Positions 58,879-64,000 of a stretch of DNA of 64,000 nucleotides are shown piece after piece. Position numbers and translations under genes: made by a program. The notes under the pieces were generated by a model. That model ran no database searches. It was not told where the DNA came from and saw nothing but the letters and a program-made list of their open reading frames with translations. Each line of letters starts with the position of its first letter. Within the stretch, counting starts at the first letter, position 1. Source of the stretch: Combretum micranthum (Eukaryota > Streptophyta > Magnoliopsida > Myrtales > Combretaceae); assembly GCA_024138025.1 (NCBI GenBank), contig JAMXBD010000723.1, positions 573,001 to 637,000 on the forward strand, in the 5' to 3' direction.

Positions 58879-61313
58879 GATAATTGTATGAAGTGTAGTT
58901 TAGTCATTGTTATTCATTGAGCTTTAGTTTAACTCACACCTTCACAGTTTCTATGCAAGAATACCTCAGGTTGGAAGTAAGCAAGAAGTGTGAAGTTCTT
59001 AAAGAGATAAAGGTTAGCTTAACATCTAATTCATATGTTTTGAATTTTAGTTAGAAATTTTTGTAATGTATGAGATAAGCTTAGAGTGAATTAGATTAGT
59101 TGTATAATGGTTTGAAAATTTGTAACATATTGTTATTTATCTTATTCTGCTATTTGGTAAGGGATATTGATTTTTTGCAGTTTTGGTGAACTATGGGAAT
59201 CCGTATTTCCTTAGCCATAAAAAAAATGTTTTCTTGAAATTAAAACTTATGTAGCAAATATTAAGTAGAGTTTTGCAATCTCTGGCTTGCAAAACAGTTC
59301 TCATATCTTAGATGCATAGTTGATATGATTACTACAAGTTGATCCTTCTAGGCCCCATATCTATGCAGAAGTAATCATTTTAACTTAGAATTTGTGAATC
59401 CAAGACCTGATTCATGTGATTTTAATGTGTTTTTTAATTGAATATTATCTGGGTACTTGTAATTAATAGCTAAAACCTTAATTCGTGAGTTTATGTGGGT
59501 GCACCATATAGATTCATGTATGATTTCAACTAAACAGATTGAGAAATCGTTCTTTTAAATATATCTAGGTTACTAATGAAGTTGCTCATAATCACCTAGA
59601 GAGAGGGATGATGTAACTTTTTCTTACTTGATTTTAAATTCATTAAAATAAGTTTTAATCAAATGATTCTTAATCTTTATACGGGTCTAGATTGCTTTTA
59701 GCCTATGAAGAGATTCAATGGTCTAATCTAGATCTACAGTTCCTGACTTTGAGAGAGGCTTTAACTTATCTTAGTGAATTCGACCATACAAATATACCTA
59801 GTAAATAACTTGTTGAGCTTATTAAGAAATCACATGATTAGGGCTTGGAAAAGCAAATCCTAAGCTCATTCTTGCATTAAAAAATTTTTTTTGTAAAGTT
59901 TACCCTATAAATGTGTATGTAATTAAAATTAACCTTAGTTTAGTGTTTTACTAATCATAATGCTCTGCTAATTTTTCTTTGTTTAGATAACAAATTAAAA
60001 ATGAGTAAGGTAGATGATAACGATTCTTAAGGAATACGACCTAATATTTTTAATACTACTTCGGTAGCTGCACTTGCCTTTGTTGGTAGTTGCAATCGAA
60101 GTTGAACAAAACTTATTTGAACAATTTATATATTTTTGAAAAATGACTTCGTGTCCACTAGAGTGATATGCCCATATGACCAACCAACCTATTATCCTAT
60201 ACAACTCAGTGCAACTTTGTTCTAGCTATAACTAACCATTTGATCCTAAAAATTCTCCTATCAACTATCTGCCAAGCCTTAGCACACATTCCATAGGGGC
60301 CTAAGCTCCTAATTTACCTTATCCTTGCAAAATTGCAATCGGACTCACAACCTAATTTGGGCGTACCACTTCCTAGAGTAAGTAGCCAAGCAGCGATCAA
60401 CACTTATTCAAGCCAAGATTAAGAATTAGTTCAATTATTATCGATCCTATCAAGTAACATGCATTTACTGTGTGCCTAATAATCATTTCGAAACCTTTAC
60501 TCCTTTTCTAATGTTCAAACACCATTCATTGTTCATAATCTTTAAGACTATTATTTGGATAATGCCCCAAGTAACTGTAGTAAATTATTCTTGTGTTTCT
60601 TTATTTGAATTATTAGGGTTGAGGCCCACATGATTTTAGTACCCAATTTAGAACCTAATTCATTTTCATACATCTAATTTGCGCTGTCGATAAGCAACAT
60701 TTCCTAGGTTTTTTATGTCATTGATTTTATTTAATCAAGTTGTCTAACTAATTATTGAATTTTGAGTTAGTTTAGGTACATTAACTCCTTAGTGATCTAT
60801 TTTATGGGTAACCAACTCATAGTTAGTTAAGAGTTAGTGACCTAAGAACTTTAATTATAAAACCAAGTCCTTTATATCTTAGATTCATTTATCTCATATT
60901 CTTATTACTATTAGATCTTTATCTCAATTATTAGGTTATAACTCGTTTAGAAATCATACTGTCCATATCCTAGTCATTATGAGTATCTCTTCAGATAATC
61001 TCTTCTAATTAATCCTATAAAACCCTAGAGTATAACCAAACCATATTTAACTATTAAAAGGGAAAAATGAGAAATATATATATATATATAGGAACATATT
61101 ATTAGCTAAATTTGAATTTTACCTATATAATTAAATTATCAACTAATCCCATACTCAATAAAGCTATCTCAAACCAAATTTCACTACTTCCTCAACATAC
61201 TAGCCATAGGAAACTTGTATACAAGGAAACTTGATAATGTAAGCATAAACATGCACTTCACACATAGTTTATCATAAAAAAACATGAAATTTCTCTACCT
61301 TTCCAGCATGTTC
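58879..61313. other. Non-coding DNA, possible old LTR remnants
   Basis: No gene. On the - strand near 60085-60010 the wording 'GGCAAGTGCAGCTACCGAAG', then 'GGTCGTATTCCTTAAGAATC', resembles a block found in the LTR or leader of many plant gypsy elements, so a decayed LTR is likely here. (TA)n lies at 61074-61090. Nothing else is recognised. Confidence 0.3.
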
Positions 61314-61722
61314 TGATACGGATTGGATAATCTAAGTAATTTGCGGATCTAGTGCTTTCAATTGCGATTTAGGGTTTATAGAATATTTTGGGTTTTATGA
61401 AAGATAAAACAAAAAATTTAGAAGATATAAATGATTAATCCTTGGATATAAAGCATCAAAGATAAAACCGAACTAGTTATTCTAATCAATCGATATTATG
61501 CACGATGACAAGAAATAATAAGAAACAATCTTGAACAAAACACTCAATTTTATTCAAGAAGACAAGTTTGTCTCAAAGGACGTTCAAAGTTTCCAGGGGT
61601 AACAAGCAACAATATCTACTAAACCTATCACTAATAACCCTTATATAGACCCACAAGTTGGGTAAGGGTAAATATGGAAGAATAAAAGATAAAATAATAA
61701 AATAGGAAAGTAGCATTTAAAA
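61314..61722 (-). repeat. 3' LTR (left copy), matched part
   Basis: Aligns with 63590-64000. Shared blocks include 'GGATCTAGTGC', 'ATTAATCCTTGGATAT', 'TTCTAATCAATCGATATTA' and 'CTTATATAGAC'. The right limit given is only the part that can be compared, because the partner LTR is cut at 64000; the LTR may extend further right. Confidence 0.82.
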
Positions 61723-62938
61723 AACGCACAAAATATGGTCTGAGATCCCCCTGTTGATCACGATAGTGACTCAAGCCATGATCTATACAGATCATAATTC
61801 TTCTTCCATCTTTCAGAAATAACGGGAGTTATTTGGGTCATCACGGGGTCACCGTGATGAGGACGGTGATCTCCTCTATACTTAAGTGCTTAGGTAGACA
61901 TCATGATCACCATTTGAATAATGGGGGTGATGAAGGGTGTGATTGATGTCACCACCGTCATAACGAGTGTGATGAGGGTAGGGATCTCCACACTTGAACA
62001 CACCATATCATGCCCATCACCAGTGTGTATCATATATTCGTAAAAATACTCCAACTCATTCTCACTCAGCTCATTAATAAAGATCCATGGAACTAAGTTC
62101 TTCAATTCTCTTACTCTAGATCGAGTCATCGGTCCAAGCAAACCATAAGTCCTATCATTTCCCTTAGGCTCATGAAGATTTTACTTCAAATCTTGATTGA
62201 TCCCATATTGATCCCTATCATTAGCCTTGGGCTCACGAAGATTTGTCCCCAAATCTTTGATATTTCATATGCCTAGATCAAAGACAAACTTGTAAAACTA
62301 AAACATAATTAAATAAAGATTTCCAACAATGATCAGCTTATGAACTTTCTAAAAGGCTTGATCTGCAAACCTTCTCTTGACTTACAATTCCCATAACATT
62401 ACAGCATCAACTCTAAGTGCCTTCAACCATATTATACCATAATCTATGCCCATAATCAAAGGTCTTCCAAGTAAGTCAAACCACTCATCATGAACTCAAT
62501 CAATGCAAGACTCATGAACATAATGACAAGTATTCGACAAACACGTCTCCTGTAGCCCTAGTATTTGTCGCTTCAAACACTTGTCAACTTAAATGTAACC
62601 ATCATCACCACATAATGACACAATACATAATTGCATTGACTTGTAAAAATCTAACCTTTAGAAATTCCCATATAATCTTGATCTTCTAAATATCTTCACA
62701 CACATACAACAACACCAATAGTAAGCAAAACACCATACCAACACAAATAACCTTTAATGTGGCCCTAATAATTACTAATAAACATGATGTAAGGTTTCAT
62801 AAGCACAATAGAACAACCATTTCCTTCACTTCGTAATCCCATTGATGGATCTTGATAAAACAGCCTAAAGGGTGGAAGGTAAACATGAAAATACCTATGT
62901 TCACTAGAAGTTAGCAACAAAGGTGTCATGTCAAGTAA

Positions 62939-63478
62939 CTACATGTTAGTTTGCACTTCAAAATTATTCTCCTTCGTAGGTGTTTCTAGATGTAGAACAA
63001 ACTCTTGACTTTCACTCTTGCCACTATCATCATTAAAAACTTTATCAAACTCTTGCTCACTTACAAAATACTCTTCATGATAATCTACTAGTGATTATTG
63101 ATCATCGGTCTTACCACATGTTTTTGCCTCATCCACATAATTATCAAAATCTCTAACTCGATGATCATGCATTGGTTGATACACATTCCTTCTACCTCTA
63201 TCACCAATTACTTCATGCACACTACAAGGTAATTGGACTCTCGGATTAACATCTACATCTTTGATAGCATCATGATCATGTGTTTATTGATTATGAAGGT
63301 TTCCTCCGACAACTTGTTGAATATTTCTTAAGATTTTGGATTGCTTATGCATCATCATTTGCATCTCCTTCATCATCTTCTTCATGAAATCCACAAACTC
63401 ACTCATAATAGCGGTGATTTCTCCTTTAGGAGCATTGCCATCTCCACTTTTAATATCAGGTTTTCTAGACATCCTCAA
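62939..63478 (-). pseudogene. gag-like frame of the right-edge LTR element
   Basis: From an ATG at 63478 on the - strand the same frame continues through stops at 63284 and 63095 to a stop at 62939, about 180 codons. It begins 'MRMSRKPDIKSGDG', then has a Met/Lys-rich coiled-coil-like stretch, then 'DVDVNPRVQLPCSVHEVIGD', and ends with an acidic segment 'YHEEYFVSEQEFDKVFNDDS'. The position just after the primer site and the coiled coil fit the N-terminal part of a gypsy gag. The capsid core is not seen. Confidence 0.6.
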
Positions 63479-63574
63479 AAGAAATCAAACATATGGCAAA
63501 AGCAATCATAATAACAAAACTTACCGAGCAAGGAATCTAATACCAAAACCCTAAGCCACAATCTACAACCTTAA

Positions 63575-63586
63575 GCTCTGATACCA
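63575..63586 (-). other. Primer-binding site, initiator tRNA-Met type
   Basis: TGGTATCAGAGC on the - strand, the standard plant retrotransposon primer site, three bases from the LTR edge. It sets the orientation of the element. Confidence 0.85.
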
Positions 63587-63589
63587 AGA

Positions 63590-64000
63590 TGGTACTGATT
63601 GGATAATTCAAGTGATTTATGGATCTAGTGCCTTCAACTGCAATTTAGGATTTATAGAATATTTTAGGGTTTTATGAAAGATAAAATAGCAAAATTTAAT
63701 AGATACAAACGATTAATCCTTGGATATGATGCACCAAAGATAAAATCGAACTAGTTGTTCTAATCAATCGATATTACACATGATGACAAGAAACAATAAC
63801 AGATAATCTTGAACAAAACACTCAATTTATTAAAGAAGACAAGTTTTTCTCAAAGGACATTCAAAGTTACTAAGGGTAAACAAGTAACAATATCTACTTA
63901 ACCTATCACTAATAATCCTTATATAGACATGCAAGTCGAGTAAGGGTAAATATGGAAGAATAAAAGACAAAATAATAAAATAGGAAAGTGGCGTTTCAAA
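63590..64000 (-). repeat. 5' LTR (right copy), incomplete
   Basis: Right-hand copy of the LTR at 61314-61722, ending at the window edge inside the repeat. Differences from the left copy are scattered substitutions, so the insertion is not recent. Confidence 0.82.

Larger units (their letters stand above)
61314..64000 (-). mobile_element. Pol-deleted LTR retrotransposon, cut by the window edge
   Basis: Direct repeats 61314-61722 and 63590-64000 are its LTRs, both starting TG(A/G)TAC(G/T)GATTGG in + coordinates; the right one runs off the window. On the - strand, three bases inside the right LTR, is TGGTATCAGAGC (63586-63575), the primer site for initiator tRNA-Met, so the element reads right to left. 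It then has a gag-like frame (63478-62939). No reverse transcriptase or integrase is seen in the 1.6 kb that follows. A piece at 62141-61890 ('MTRSRVRELKN') resembles the very end of gypsy polyproteins. It therefore looks like a deletion derivative of a gypsy element. Confidence 0.8.

Noticed and set aside
1..64000. CRISPR arrays, bacterial operons, ribosomal RNA genes and complete tRNA genes
   Set aside because: None seen; the direct repeats present are LTRs, minisatellites or tandem duplications, and the split gene is clearly eukaryotic.

Overview
This is a transposon-dense, AT-rich stretch of a flowering-plant nuclear genome, most likely a eudicot. The signs are a split gene with GT-AG introns, long AT-rich intergenic DNA, chromovirus and LINE remnants, hAT-type MITEs and a tRNA-derived SINE. 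No species can be named from the sequence alone.

Only one real host gene is supported: an 11-exon ubiquitin-specific protease of the MYND-finger subfamily (UBP16-like) on the + strand, coding from 8587 to 14949. It has an N-terminal membrane segment, a complete MYND zinc finger, a long serine-rich linker, and a USP domain with intact Cys and His boxes. As read here it carries two lesions: an in-frame TAA at codon 357, between the MYND finger and the protease, and a probable one-base homopolymer shift near the 3' end that displaces a conserved-looking tail (to 15088). Intron 1 holds a run of 58 G. These may be assembly errors or a decaying allele.

Layout. 1-8163: remnants of a Ty3/gypsy reverse transcriptase (960-1640), a degenerate minisatellite, an old hAT-like element and AT-rich DNA. 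8164-15450: the UBP gene with its CT-rich leader and 3' UTR. 15542-22780: a hAT-like fragment, a near-perfect triplication of a 286-bp unit (16363-17220), then unassigned DNA. 22781-29419: a 3.7-kb solo LTR (23200-26937) inside short-repeat DNA. 29420-41328: a SINE with 17-bp target duplications, two hAT MITEs (30427-30995 and 39267-40083), a gag fragment and a possible LTR remnant. 41329-44037: a non-autonomous LTR element without coding capacity. 47372-58862: a plant LINE with poly(A) and 13-16 bp target duplications, interrupted by a 5'-truncated Tekay-like chromovirus (50165 to about 57092). 61314-64000: a gag-bearing, pol-deleted LTR element cut by the window edge.

The elements record a nested history: an LTR-like background, then a LINE, then a chromovirus, then one apparent deletion across the chromovirus/LINE junction. 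Nearly all element reading frames are broken, many of them by changes that look like C-to-T decay of methylated DNA. I found no convincing new biological system. The points most worth checking are the state of the UBP gene, the 286-bp triplication, and the nested insertion with its shared deletion.
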